Notes: a model not told the origin generated them from the letters alone. A stretch of DNA of 64,000 bases from Myxococcales bacterium (GCA_002731825.1 PCCS01000023.1:16178-80177); one strand, 5' to 3'. Shown: positions 33,441 through 42,835, counted from the stretch's first letter. Made by a program: numbers and translations.

Positions 33441-33739
33441 TTACGCTCCATGACGATTTTGTTCGTTCTTATAAGCAAATATCACGCCAGAACTGAATAC
33501 GACCCCAATAATATTAAACCCAACATTTTCAGCTAGTTAACTCATAGGCGTTTTCTATCAATGACCAGCCGGTAAGCGGAATGGGCCTTCTTTGACTCAG
33601 TTTACCTGGACAAGTGGGGCCAAAACAGCCCAAGCATGGTCGTTTTCTGTAAGGATCTACTTGGCTCCCAAGTCATTTGAGGTATACACAATACACGGTC
33701 GTTGCCAGCGCCGTTCAACGAGGCGCAAAAATACAGTAA

Positions 33740-34498
33740 ATGGACTGCGGTATGAATGCATTAGGAATAGACATCGGTGGGACGGGTATAAAAGGGGCTG
33801 TCGTTGATACGACAACAGGACGAGTTATCACAGACCGATACAGACTCTTGACCCCAAAACCCGCGACCGCCATGGCCGTGATTGAAACGGTGCGAGCGAT
33901 ACAGACACATTTCAGTTGGTCTGGTCCAATCGGCATTGGTCTACCCTCAGTCATCCAACGCGGCGTCCCAAAAACAGCGGCTCATATAAGCGACGAGTGG
34001 ATCGGTTTAAATGCTGAAGATCGGTTTTCCGACGGTCTCGCAACATCTGTCACACTACTCAATGATGCCGATGCGGCGGGGTTGGCCGAGCTCAGGTTTG
34101 GTGCTGGCCGTCAACGCAGTGGAACGGTTCTGATGGTCACTCTTGGCACAGGCATTGGCAGCGCATTATTGATCGACGGTCAACTGGTTCCCAATACCGA
34201 ATTTGGGCATTTAAAGATGGGGGATTTCGAAGCCGAAGACTATGCTGCTGATTCGATTCGAAAAAAACAAGCTTTGGATTGGCCTGTTTGGGCTGGTCGG
34301 CTTAACGAGGTTCTCGAAGCCTATGAAGCCCTTCTCTGGCCCGATCTTATTATTCTCGGGGGCGGTGGCAGCAAGAAGTACAACAAATATCAACATTTGC
34401 TTAAGACAAAGGCGGCCATCGCTGTGGCAGAATTCGGTAATATGGCCGGTATCATCGGCGCTGCCATTGCAGCAGCTCAATCCGTCTCTGAAAACTAG
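33740..34498 (+). CDS. ppgK: Polyphosphate glucokinase (ROK family)
   Basis: A 252-residue sugar kinase that phosphorylates glucose using polyphosphate and/or ATP. The phosphate loop GIDIGGTGIKGAVVD opens the protein. The catalytic Asp is in LLNDADAAGLAE. VTLGTGIGSALLIDG and NTEFGHLKMG-x-AED are the PPGK-type glucose and phosphate loops, and LIILGGGGSKKYNKY is the C-terminal adenosine region. The ROK zinc motif CxCGxxGC is absent, as is normal for PPGK. The start is ATG 33740 or 33752, neither with a strong Shine-Dalgarno. A bidirectional terminator follows. Polyphosphate use would couple storage polymer to glycolysis with the phosphofructokinase at 26650. Confidence 0.88.
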   Translation: MDCGMNALGIDIGGTGIKGAVVDTTTGRVITDRYRLLTPKPATAMAVIETVRAIQTHFSWSGPIGIGLPSVIQRGVPKTAAHISDEWIGLNAEDRFSDGLATSVTLLNDADAAGLAELRFGAGRQRSGTVLMVTLGTGIGSALLIDGQLVPNTEFGHLKMGDFEAEDYAADSIRKKQALDWPVWAGRLNEVLEAYEALLWPDLIILGGGGSKKYNKYQHLLKTKAAIAVAEFGNMAGIIGAAIAAAQSVSEN

Positions 34499-34548
34499 AT
34501 TCATCTCAATCGGTTGGTCTCGACTCATGAGGTACGGAACAAACAAAA

Positions 34549-34577
34549 AAAAACGCCTCCGTTATGGAGGCGTTTTC
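34549..34577. terminator. Bidirectional intrinsic terminator between ppgK and the TSP3 gene
   Basis: AAACGCCTCC (34551-34560), loop GTTAT, GGAGGCGTTT (34566-34575). An A run on the left and T run on the right allow termination of both convergent transcripts. Confidence 0.9.
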
Positions 34578-34598
34578 GAGTCTAGCTATCTGTCAGCA

Positions 34599-35945
34599 TC
34601 ATCGCCGACGGCGAATCCGAACCAAGCCAAGTCCGCCGAAGAGTGCGACCATGAACAGCGCCGTGAGGCCGTTTCCTGACGCGGAACTGGCAGAACATCC
34701 ACCCGCATTTGCATCGCTTGACTGAGGCTCACCTGACGCCTTGAGACGCATTCGGTACTGAGCGACTGTCTCGACCTCGGTCGTATTGGCATCTTCAAAC
34801 GCCGTCACAACCTCGACCATAATCGTGTACTCGCCTGCCATGTCAGGAATGACAGTGGGACGGTCTGCGAGGTAGTGATACTCGAAGGGACTTGACTGCT
34901 CGACCGAACCCTGAGGGGCGGCGATCCTCGCCTTGGAACCATCTGGGCTTGAGACAATCGCCCAGGTGTACCGGAATTCCCGGTTGGTTCGGTTGATGAA
35001 GAGACGCAGTGGCACTTCGTCACCTGTGTTGGCCATCAAGCTCGGTGAATACGCAGTCAATGTCGCGTCCGGGTCTAGGCAATTTTCTACATCACCGTAG
35101 ACGGCATAGCAGAAGCTGGCATCGCAATCATCACCCTGTCCATCACGGTCAGCATCGATCTGAGCTGGGTTGACCATAAGTGAGCAGTTGTCGAACTTGT
35201 TGGCGATGCCGTCACCGTCGCGATCCGAGTCACACTTGTCTCCAAGGCCGTCGCCATCTGTGTCCAGTTGATCTTCATTAGCGATAGTTGGGCAGTTGTC
35301 CTTGCTCAACGGATCTACTTCGCTCACGCCATCTCCATCGACATCTGGAAAACAGATTGATCGCTCGTCCTCCGACGGCGCTTCAAGCGTTGCATTATAG
35401 GGACATGGATCCTCAAGATTAGTCTTCAGGTCGCCATCGATGTCGTCATCGCATGCATCGCCTACGCCGTCACCGTCGAGGTCAGCCTGGCCATCATCGC
35501 CAGCTTGGTTGGGGACGAGCATGCAATTATCAAGCTCGTTCTCAATGTTATCGTTATCGATGTCGGCGTCGCATGCATCGCCCTTGGCATCTTCGTCTAA
35601 GTTGAACTGGTCTTCGTTACGGGTGTTGACGCAATTGTCACAACCGTCACCGATGCCATCACCGTCTCGATCGAACTGCTCTGGATTCCGGATACGCGGG
35701 CAATTGTCGGAATTGTCTTCGATCCCGTCATCATCAAAGTCGTCAGCCCGTTGGTAGGTGTCGCCGAGGTCTGTGTTGTTAATCAGAACCGCACCGCCTC
35801 CGCCGCCGCCACCGCCGCTCATATTGGGCGTACCGCAGTCGCCGAAGTTATTGTCGCACTCGAACGGTGCGTCTTGCGCTGATACGACGAGCGGAAATAG
35901 GACCGCTGCCGTAAGCGAAACAAGTAAACGAATCGATGCCGCCAT
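34599..35945 (-). CDS. Thrombospondin type 3 repeat protein with MYXO-CTERM tail
   Basis: A 448-residue cell-surface protein. A signal peptide (ends VVSAQD) and a Gly-octet stretch precede calcium-binding thrombospondin type 3 repeats (about 65-275; DRDGDGIGDGCDNC, DLDGDGVGDACDDD, DTDGDGLGDKCDSD). An Ig/PKD-like beta domain follows (about 290-400; GDEVPLRLFINRTNREFRYTW). The tail GGCSASSASGNG, hydrophobic helix and RIRRRR is the MYXO-CTERM sorting signal, cleaved and lipid-linked or anchored in Myxococcota. ATG at 35945 has GAGGAG eight bases upstream, so the in-frame ATG at 35960, which contains that ribosome site, is rejected. It may act in adhesion or surface structure. Confidence 0.88.
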   Translation of the reverse strand: MAASIRLLVSLTAAVLFPLVVSAQDAPFECDNNFGDCGTPNMSGGGGGGGGAVLINNTDLGDTYQRADDFDDDGIEDNSDNCPRIRNPEQFDRDGDGIGDGCDNCVNTRNEDQFNLDEDAKGDACDADIDNDNIENELDNCMLVPNQAGDDGQADLDGDGVGDACDDDIDGDLKTNLEDPCPYNATLEAPSEDERSICFPDVDGDGVSEVDPLSKDNCPTIANEDQLDTDGDGLGDKCDSDRDGDGIANKFDNCSLMVNPAQIDADRDGQGDDCDASFCYAVYGDVENCLDPDATLTAYSPSLMANTGDEVPLRLFINRTNREFRYTWAIVSSPDGSKARIAAPQGSVEQSSPFEYHYLADRPTVIPDMAGEYTIMVEVVTAFEDANTTEVETVAQYRMRLKASGEPQSSDANAGGCSASSASGNGLTALFMVALFGGLGLVRIRRRR

Positions 35946-36162
35946 AATGTGTCTCCTCATTTATCGGCTTTCCAGAAAATGACAAATTGCCCAGGTGTAT
36001 ACAGTAAAGCATACCAACGGCACTCAATTGCCTATCCCTGCCTGATTATTCTCATGTGTTAGGACAGCGTCCGCGTCCAAATCTAACCCCACGTCTCAAA
36101 TCATGACGATCCGAGTTCGTTTTATCAAGGTATTTTAGTCTGTCGACCGGGAAATTATCGTG

Positions 36163-37089
36163 TCAATCGTCTGATTGAAACTCGGGATCGATAAAAATGA
36201 TCTGATCAGCTCTGGTGGAAAGTCGCAGCATAGTTCGGTAGCCGGATGTTTTCCTCTCGAATAAATCTTTTACATCGAGAACGCCGGCCTTTCTCAGTTG
36301 ACTGCGCAACTTACCTCGTTCGAAACCAAGTCGCTCGATCCCAGAATTGGTATTACCACCGAGTTTGAGCCACTGCTTATGACTCTCAGGCGCTGTTAGC
36401 CAGCCGCCGTCTGTATAACTTTCATCCCGCCTAACCAGAGCGTAAGCTGCAAGAACTCGGACACATTCACCCGTCACGCGCACCGAACTTTCATCGCTTT
36501 CAAAAGAGGCCCAAAGTTCAGAAACCGAAATGCGGAGACTGCATTCGTCAATAATGAGATGAAGTTGAGCAACCAATGTCGGCGCCCCAAGGACCGGGAA
36601 AAAGAGGCGGTACAGAGACGTACCAGAGCTGACTAAATCACCGTCTTTAAGTTCATAGGAGGCATCAGCCCCATGTTCCCATCCGAAGCGATAAAAGCGA
36701 TCATCTACGCATTCGTACAGATCTTCTAAGGCATCTCCGCTAACGAATTCATTGTTCTCAACGTTCATGGCAAATGCTTGAGGTGGGGTGGTATCCGTCA
36801 ACTCTGCGACGATCCCCTCGTCAATGGTGATGCGGGCAACACGACGGCTTAAGCTATTGATGATGCGCCACCCATTTTTATCTACAGACCCGGACCCTCT
36901 GGTTTCATCGACACGATTGAGCGGTCGCCACCCCCAGTTTTGACCCAACCATCGAACCTCAAACCAGAATTGAGGCACGCTGGATGAGAAAAAACGAGCA
37001 TGACAGCTCCAGTGCCGTCCAACAAGACAGACTTCCGAGATCGGAATGACTCGGGTCGCAGACCCGTCTGTTAATTTTAACGCCCCCAT
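36163..37089 (-). CDS. FHA-like domain protein with C-terminal helical domain
   Basis: A 308-residue soluble protein. The N-terminal 90 residues resemble a divergent FHA phosphothreonine-binding domain: VIPISEVCLVGRHWSCHARF carries the L-x-G-R loop, and the later strands read WGWRPLN and GWRIINSLSRRVARI. The usual Ser and Asn contacts are not obvious. The middle part is beta-rich. The C-terminal 90 residues (VLAAYALVRRDESYTDGG, RSQLRKAGVLDVKDLFERK, TMLRLS) look like a small helix-turn-helix-type domain. I start at ATG 37089, just before the FHA strands; a GTG at 37140 is in frame. A link to the Ser/Thr kinase at 54909 is possible but not shown. Confidence 0.6.
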   Translation of the reverse strand: MGALKLTDGSATRVIPISEVCLVGRHWSCHARFFSSSVPQFWFEVRWLGQNWGWRPLNRVDETRGSGSVDKNGWRIINSLSRRVARITIDEGIVAELTDTTPPQAFAMNVENNEFVSGDALEDLYECVDDRFYRFGWEHGADASYELKDGDLVSSGTSLYRLFFPVLGAPTLVAQLHLIIDECSLRISVSELWASFESDESSVRVTGECVRVLAAYALVRRDESYTDGGWLTAPESHKQWLKLGGNTNSGIERLGFERGKLRSQLRKAGVLDVKDLFERKTSGYRTMLRLSTRADQIIFIDPEFQSDD

Positions 37090-37276
37090 TTTTAATGCCC
37101 CACAAGTCCTGCACGTATGCACAACCCAAACCACGCCCACCGAAATCAGTTTGTCCGCGGGCGTGATATGGATGAATCATGATATGGACTCTGCGGTCGA
37201 TTTTGCAAGGGGCCTCGGACAAAAACGATTTCTCAGTGACCGGTTGGAGATTGAATTCCTCGAAACATGAACTGAG

Positions 37277-37627
37277 CTATGCAGGCCGAGGCATCGTCCA
37301 AAGAAATCTTGATAGGTCAATTCGACCCTGATCAGATAGGAGGACGCCTTCGACTTCGAGCAAATTTTTCTGCAATTCAGCTCGTACGGATTGGCCACGA
37401 CCACTGATGAAACCACGGCTGTTGATGACTCGATGCCAGGGCACGTCTCGGTCTGTCTCAGTCAGCGATGCCAAAGCCCAGCCCACATGTCGGGCAACTC
37501 GAGGACTCCCAAGATAGGTCGCGATTTGGCCATACGTGGACACCTGGCCGTGGGGCACCATCCGCACCGCATCGTAGACCCGTTGGTGAAAACCGGGTCC
37601 GACAATCTTGGGTTCATGTTGCTTCAC
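37277..37627 (-). CDS. atl: Alkyltransferase-like DNA repair protein (ATL)
   Basis: A 116-residue homologue of the DNA-binding domain of O6-alkylguanine-DNA alkyltransferase. The active-site motif PCHRV reads PWHRVI (63-68), with Trp64 in place of the alkyl-accepting Cys. This is the hallmark of ATL proteins, which bind O6-alkylguanine and pass the lesion to nucleotide excision repair without transferring the alkyl group. VPHGQVSTYGQIA and the Arg finger region PRVARHVGWAL are conserved. The start is placed at GTG 37625-37627 with GGGA five bases upstream; a TTG six codons earlier is possible. It stands between divergent/unrelated genes. Confidence 0.88.
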   Translation of the reverse strand: MKQHEPKIVGPGFHQRVYDAVRMVPHGQVSTYGQIATYLGSPRVARHVGWALASLTETDRDVPWHRVINSRGFISGRGQSVRAELQKNLLEVEGVLLSDQGRIDLSRFLWTMPRPA

Positions 37628-37677
37628 AATGATCCCGACAAACAAAACATGAAGAGACAGGCGAACACGCTAGGCCA

Positions 37678-39147
37678 TCAATCGAGTGTACAAAAGCTCG
37701 GAAAGTTTGACGTAAGCCCTGCTTCGAAGGGGCTTGGTGTGTTCAAACGATGGGCAAATAAAAACTCGAGATACCAGGGGGTGAACAAGGGCTTCCACTC
37801 ATGGCCTGTGTCATGATTGCACATGGCGACCAGGTGCCCATTGGATTTCAGCTTAGGAATCGCATCGCTAGCGAAGGTTGAAAAGTCCTGTCCATACCGC
37901 ACATCACAATCACCGCCCCACCCATAAATGATCGGCATGGTATTGGTGTTCGAGTTTGGCATGTCAAAAATAATCCCGCCTCCGTTAATTGCGGCTGCAG
38001 CTATGGTCTCTGCGAATTGGCTGACCAAGAAAGTGGCGAACATACCCCCACCACTGTCCCCGGCAAGATACAGTCGCTCAGGGTCAGCACCAAGCGTCGC
38101 CTGCGCGCAGGTGAGCAAATCATCCATGAGTGCAACGTCTGGATTATCGCCCGGCCGCCCTTGTTCCCATTCGATCGGCAGACCCCGAGAGTAGGGTGAT
38201 ATCAGTATGAAATCAAATGGATCCACGAGGCGATTCATGGCCGTGTCTTCTTCTATATCGTCCACCTGGTCCGGATTGATTCCATGGAACAATAGAACAG
38301 TTTTATATGCGCCTTGGGACGAGTGTGACTGCGGAAGATGGATCCTAACAGTCCGTTCAATCCCACAACTCATAATGGTGTTCTCACCGCTCACCAGGTC
38401 TGGGCAAGCGTCTGGCTCGATCCGATCACACCCTGTCTCGACGTCATTTGACCCACAGCTGGACGGCGAATCAGGCATGCGCTCGGCCCAGGGTGTGCCG
38501 CTGAAAGTACTTTGCTGTAGCATTAAATCGAGGGTGATTACTTCACCTTGGACATAGCCACAGATAGACGCGCTGCCTGTGATGACACCAATGAATTCAA
38601 GATTGAAAACCACATCACTACCAGTGGGACTAAACGCGCCAGGCATCACCGCGTTATCGAAGACGGCTGTAAACTGTCGATTTTCGTCGACCGTAACATC
38701 GGTGGCAATGGCAAATGGTTCGCTCACTTGATCGTCCTTGTAGGCGCGTAGGCGCAACTCGGTCAATAACGACCCAGACTCATCGGCTGACACATCAATT
38801 TCGAGCTGAGTATCGAGAAAGAAGTCTATTTCGGTAAGATGAATTCTCAAAAAATAGGCACCTGACTGCAATGCATCGTCGCTGCCTCCGGGTAGCAAGC
38901 TTCGGACGTCCACATCGGGAACCATGTCCGCATTATTAGCCGGCATTGACATGGATTCAGGCGTGGTGTCAGACATGGGTTCCATGACTGGATTGCCATC
39001 CTGTTCTTCACAACTCCGGTAGTCGTGATACGTCCCACCGAGTTGGTATGGATCGGCCGTGTCACTCTCGGAGTCTGCACTACAGCCGATGGCAAAAATG
39101 AGAACCAAAAAGACTTTGATTATTCGTTGTAGACTCTGATTTTTCAT
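37678..39147 (-). CDS. Lipoprotein esterase, PHB-depolymerase/feruloyl-esterase-like
   Basis: A 489-residue lipoprotein (lipobox FAIGC). Residues about 60-240 form a beta domain preceded by a Met/Pro/Ser-rich linker. Residues about 245-489 form an alpha/beta hydrolase: TVLLFHGINPDQ (oxyanion strand), the nucleophile elbow GDSGGG, and CNHDTGHEW with the catalytic His. The Asp is probably in YGWGGDCDVRYG. The pattern is that of the secreted PHB-depolymerase/acetylxylan/feruloyl-esterase group. Cysteines (CGIERTV, CAQATL, CDVRYG, CNHD) suggest disulfides. GGGGA six bases before the ATG supports the start. The substrate is unknown. Confidence 0.75.
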   Translation of the reverse strand: MKNQSLQRIIKVFLVLIFAIGCSADSESDTADPYQLGGTYHDYRSCEEQDGNPVMEPMSDTTPESMSMPANNADMVPDVDVRSLLPGGSDDALQSGAYFLRIHLTEIDFFLDTQLEIDVSADESGSLLTELRLRAYKDDQVSEPFAIATDVTVDENRQFTAVFDNAVMPGAFSPTGSDVVFNLEFIGVITGSASICGYVQGEVITLDLMLQQSTFSGTPWAERMPDSPSSCGSNDVETGCDRIEPDACPDLVSGENTIMSCGIERTVRIHLPQSHSSQGAYKTVLLFHGINPDQVDDIEEDTAMNRLVDPFDFILISPYSRGLPIEWEQGRPGDNPDVALMDDLLTCAQATLGADPERLYLAGDSGGGMFATFLVSQFAETIAAAAINGGGIIFDMPNSNTNTMPIIYGWGGDCDVRYGQDFSTFASDAIPKLKSNGHLVAMCNHDTGHEWKPLFTPWYLEFLFAHRLNTPSPFEAGLTSNFPSFCTLD

Positions 39148-39305
39148 TACGTCCCCTAACGCGGTTTTGGTCGTTCGGTTTGTGCATGAAGGTCCGTGAA
39201 GGACGACTTAGCGCGACAGCGTGTACAATAGTCAGCTGGACTGATTTTATTCAAGCGGGACCCGCCCTATCGCCAATGCACGTCCATATTGGCCCGTGGA
39301 TTACC

Positions 39306-40070
39306 TCACGATCGAAATACCTTTTTCTTCCGCGCCATCACCTGCTCAAGCTTGGCCCAATTTTCCCGCGCAGGAGGCTCGTCTTCTGACTCGTCAAAGA
39401 GCGGCTCACGGTTGGCATGTAAGAGATCAGACTCGGTCATCAATGCGCCTTCAAAATTCACATGCCTCAGGTCCGCGCCTTTGAAGTTTGCTCCTCTCAG
39501 GTCGGCGTTTACAAAGCTGGCCATTCGAAGAGAGCTGCCCCGCATATCGACACGCTCAAGATCCATATTCCGAAGACCTGTATCCTTGAGAACCGATGAC
39601 AATTCTTCCGGTCCATCGGGCCAAGGAGAGATTGAATCCACAAGGATGTTCGACGCTCTTAAGCGTTGCGCCATGATGCGCGATAAATTCCTATAAATTT
39701 TGAGAGACAAACTATAAGGCGCGTTCTCGAGAAGCGTTTCAGAGAAGGCGAATAAATTGACCTCAGTTGCCGCAATAACGCTTGCAGACCGAGGTGCATT
39801 ATCGATCAACGACATCTCACCGACAGTGGCCCCAGGTTCTAACCGGGCCAGCTCATCTCCACGCCCATTGCGCTCTGACGTGACGATTAGTTGCCCCGCC
39901 ATCAACACAAAAAGAGACTGTGCGGGTGTCCCCGCCGAGATCAACACGGTACCAGCCGCCAATCGCCGCAGCTTTGCCTGTTTGAGAAGATATGAGATCT
40001 CTGAGGGGCTCAGGTCGGTAAAAAGCCGGACCTTTTCGATAAGCCTGCTCAATTTATCCTTGATCTCCAA
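39306..40070 (-). CDS. Cyclic-nucleotide-binding domain fused to pentapeptide repeats
   Basis: A 254-residue soluble protein. Residues about 10-130 form a CRP-type cNMP-binding domain (LFTDLSPSEISYLLKQAK, AGTVLISAGTPAQSLFVLMAGQL, GATVGEMSLIDNAPRSASVIA), with the phosphate-binding cassette GEMSLI...RSAS. Residues about 175-230 are pentapeptide repeats of the A(D/N)Lxx type (LRNMDLERVDMRGSSLRM, NADLRGANFKGADLRHVNF), a right-handed beta-helix. No DNA-binding helix-turn-helix follows. A TTG start at 40068-40070 is preferred, because GGAGAG lies seven bases upstream; an earlier TTG (40151) would add 27 residues. It may be a nucleotide-controlled scaffold, as in other short cNMP-binding effectors. 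Confidence 0.75.
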   Translation of the reverse strand: MEIKDKLSRLIEKVRLFTDLSPSEISYLLKQAKLRRLAAGTVLISAGTPAQSLFVLMAGQLIVTSERNGRGDELARLEPGATVGEMSLIDNAPRSASVIAATEVNLFAFSETLLENAPYSLSLKIYRNLSRIMAQRLRASNILVDSISPWPDGPEELSSVLKDTGLRNMDLERVDMRGSSLRMASFVNADLRGANFKGADLRHVNFEGALMTESDLLHANREPLFDESEDEPPARENWAKLEQVMARKKKVFRS

Positions 40071-40576
40071 AATGATCTCTCCATCACCAGTCGTCAAACC
40101 AAGTTTCCCGTGTCCAATATCTAAGCGATTTAACTGCTTAAGACAAACCAAAACACACCCACATCTTAACCGATATGGTCATTTGTCTGATACGGCATCA
40201 AATGCTCGATTGGTCAGACCAATGACGAACTCGATTTTGTATCGGACGCCGCTGAAGGCCCCTAATAGGGCGGATTAAAACTGATAATACCGCGTCTCCA
40301 AGGAAATAGACTTGGCAGGAGACAGTCCACTCTCGTTACAAAACCAATGAACGGTGAAACCCAATGGCGATTGCTCACCTCTTCTTGCGTAGCTCAGCTC
40401 TGTTTCGGCTATGCCGTAGCTGCCTAAGCGCGTGGCAGGCCTGTGCGAGGCTGAATTTGGCCACAGTCGAACGGGCGGCTCCAGAATAGAAAGTGGCAAA
40501 TTATAGCTGGGCGCCGGATTACAGTGTATTTGGAAAGTGTGGAGCTGAGGTCATCACCAGGGGGCGCGACTCAACG
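40071..40576. other. Intergenic region between divergent cNMP-binding and ferrochelatase genes
   Basis: It contains a minus-strand open frame (40275-40499, TTG start, 74 codons) whose translation (ETELSYARRG, VHWFCNESGLS) looks moderately protein-like but has no ribosome site or known family. The frame stays open for 16 further codons upstream of that TTG without another start codon, so it may be a gene remnant. No terminator is seen. Confidence 0.35.
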
Positions 40577-41608
40577 ATGAAAAAACGAACCGGAATCCTT
40601 CTCACCCAACTGGGTACGCCAAAAGCGGCAACGGTGGGCGCAGTCCGCCCCTACTTGCGCCAATTTTTAAATGACCCCCGGGTCATCGATGTCCCTTTTT
40701 TGCTTAGGCTGGTTTTGGTCAACCTGATCATCGTGCCATTCCGTGCACCGAAATCGACGAAGATTTATAAGGAGCTCTGGGAACACGGGAATGGACAGTC
40801 GCCCCTCTTGACCATCACTCGAGATTTAACGAATGAACTCAATGCGCGACTCAACGAGGACGACATTTTCGTTCACATGGCGATGCGCTACCAAGAGCCG
40901 TCCATGGAGTCTGTCCTTGACTCCATGCAACGAGAGAACTACGACAAGATCGTGGTCCTTCCGATGTTTCCCCACTACGCATCATCGAGCTCGGGTTCAG
41001 CGATCCAAAGAGCCATGGACATCATTTCGAAATGGTGGGTCATTCCAGAACTTGAAGTCGTCAGCCAATTTTACGATGCTGAGTTCTACATTGATACGCT
41101 GGTGGAACAAGCTAAGAAGCATGACCTTGAGTCCTACGATCACATCGTTATGAGTTATCACGGCCTGCCCGATCGGCATGTGGACAAAGTATACCTAGAT
41201 AAGAGGGACTTTTGTGCTGACCACTCTTGTGAGACCGTTCTCGATGCCACCAACAAGTACTGCTACAAGGCAACAGCCTTCGAAACATCACGCCTAATCG
41301 CCGATAAAATGGGGCTTAAAGACGAGGACTATACCGTTGCTTTCCAATCGAGACTGGACAAGAAATGGTTGACGCCATTCAGTGACGAGGTGGTCGAAGA
41401 AATGGCCAAAGCGGGCAAGAAGCGGCTTCTTGTTTTCTCACCCGCTTTCGTGGCTGATTGTCTAGAAACGATCATCGAGATCGGTGCTGAGTATCAGGAA
41501 ATTTTTGAAGAACACGGCGGTGAAAAAGTGCAGCTCGTCGCCAGTTGCAACACAGAAGAGACCTGGGTCAACGGCCTGAGCCAATTCATACGAAACAGAC
41601 GCGCTTAG
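40577..41608 (+). CDS. hemH: Ferrochelatase
   Basis: A 343-residue enzyme inserting Fe2+ into protoporphyrin IX, the last step of protoporphyrin-dependent haem synthesis. TGILLTQLGTPK opens the protein. MFPHYASSSSGSAIQ and the metal-site His in MSYHGLPDRH are the signature segments, and VFSPAFVADCLETIIEI carries the conserved Glu pair region. After the YHGLP motif there is an insert with Cys residues (FCADHSC, KYCYKA) like those that hold a [2Fe-2S] cluster in some bacterial ferrochelatases. The start is ATG 40577; the open frame reaches back to 40493 but the extension is not ferrochelatase-like. AGGGGG is 13 bases upstream. Confidence 0.92.
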   Translation: MKKRTGILLTQLGTPKAATVGAVRPYLRQFLNDPRVIDVPFLLRLVLVNLIIVPFRAPKSTKIYKELWEHGNGQSPLLTITRDLTNELNARLNEDDIFVHMAMRYQEPSMESVLDSMQRENYDKIVVLPMFPHYASSSSGSAIQRAMDIISKWWVIPELEVVSQFYDAEFYIDTLVEQAKKHDLESYDHIVMSYHGLPDRHVDKVYLDKRDFCADHSCETVLDATNKYCYKATAFETSRLIADKMGLKDEDYTVAFQSRLDKKWLTPFSDEVVEEMAKAGKKRLLVFSPAFVADCLETIIEIGAEYQEIFEEHGGEKVQLVASCNTEETWVNGLSQFIRNRRA

Positions 41609-41690
41609 CATCCAGGACCGAGTGACGGCACCCCAAAAAATATCTGTCGCATGCAAGTGCTCTATGACCCAACGCCTCCGCAGTGGCCAT

Positions 41691-42575
41691 TTAGCGGCTC
41701 AACTGATAGACGTAATCCGTATCATATGTGCGAACAAACAAGCGGCCCAGCTGGTTTAAATGAAAATCTTCCGGCCCTGAGCGAACTTTCTGACGCGTCA
41801 AGATAGCGCCCGAGCGAGCTGAAATCTGGTAGATGTAATCGGGCTCTGAGGTGAATCCATAACCACTGACGATAACATCTCCAACAAGCACAAAACGATT
41901 CGCATTGGACACCAATGGCGGGGACTGCCAAATGATTTTGCCTGTGGCCGGATTGACGGCAACTAGGGTCGCATTCCAACCGGACGTACTCGCTGCATAT
42001 GTTTTATGCCCGACGGAAGCATATATGATGCCATCGTCCATGACCACGTGGCCCAGATGGGCTCCGACGAAATCTTCGTCGCCGCTACGCACTTGGCGAG
42101 GCGCGAGAAGCGCCTCGAAATCAAGGGCATGAATGCGCTGGCCCGCCGCACCAAAAGCCACAGCCCAGCGACCCGGTATCCACCGGTACCCGGCTGGTCT
42201 GACGCCATATACACCCACAACAGGTTGCCCAACGCGAGTCGCTGTTGCATAACTGAGTTGCTGTAGACCATAACTCGTCGGAACACTGGGAAAGACGGTC
42301 CTGGTCTGGTCGATCGTAAATGTGTTGGCTTGATAGCCAACACGCAGTCTCCAACCGTCATCGTCTGTAATCTCATTGCGCCGCTCAGACACTTTTCTGA
42401 ATTTCAGCGGCTTGACCTTAACTTTGCAGTTTGCACCATGGCAAATGGCTTTCGAGGGCGTCAAATCAACTTTTTTTGATTGTTTGACCAGGATTTGACC
42501 AAAAGTCATCGCCGGCAAAATGAGCGCTAAACCAAGCAAAACCCAGGCAAGAGAACGGTTTCGTATGCACCTCAA
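41691..42575 (-). CDS. Exported PQQ-like beta-propeller protein
   Basis: A 294-residue protein with a signal peptide (LLGLALILPAMTFGQ). Residues about 80-294 consist of propeller-like blades with PQQ-enzyme-repeat phrases (AVNPATGKIIWQSPP, YQISARSGAILTRQ, VMDDGIIYASVG). The N-terminal 70 residues are Lys-rich with a Cys pair (AICHGANCKVKV). TTG at 42573-42575 is the start: AAGGAG lies seven bases upstream and it places the signal peptide correctly. The number of blades is low for a closed propeller, so it may be partial or oligomeric. No PQQ cofactor residues are visible. Function unknown. Confidence 0.7.
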   Translation of the reverse strand: MRCIRNRSLAWVLLGLALILPAMTFGQILVKQSKKVDLTPSKAICHGANCKVKVKPLKFRKVSERRNEITDDDGWRLRVGYQANTFTIDQTRTVFPSVPTSYGLQQLSYATATRVGQPVVGVYGVRPAGYRWIPGRWAVAFGAAGQRIHALDFEALLAPRQVRSGDEDFVGAHLGHVVMDDGIIYASVGHKTYAASTSGWNATLVAVNPATGKIIWQSPPLVSNANRFVLVGDVIVSGYGFTSEPDYIYQISARSGAILTRQKVRSGPEDFHLNQLGRLFVRTYDTDYVYQLSR

Positions 42576-42835
42576 TGCTGTCTCCTTTTTCTCATCGTTC
42601 GGCCCTACGCAAGAGTACAGTAAAGCCACAACAAATACCCGACTCAATGTGTTCCCACAATCGGCCTCTTGGCATAGAAATGTCAACGCCGAAGGAGACC
42701 GGAGCCAGCCTCTTTGTGCTGCCATGGAAAAAGTCATCTCGGCCTTCGCTGTTCCAATATCGAATCCCTATTGAGCGAAGACCAATCCGCTGGTAGGCTG
42801 CGCCGGTTCGAGACGAAAGAATTTGAGGGGGGATT

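Noticed and set aside
34930..35720. Tandem DNA repeat or CRISPR-like array
   Set aside because: The repetition is the coding sequence of thrombospondin type 3 repeats (DxDGDGxGDxCD).
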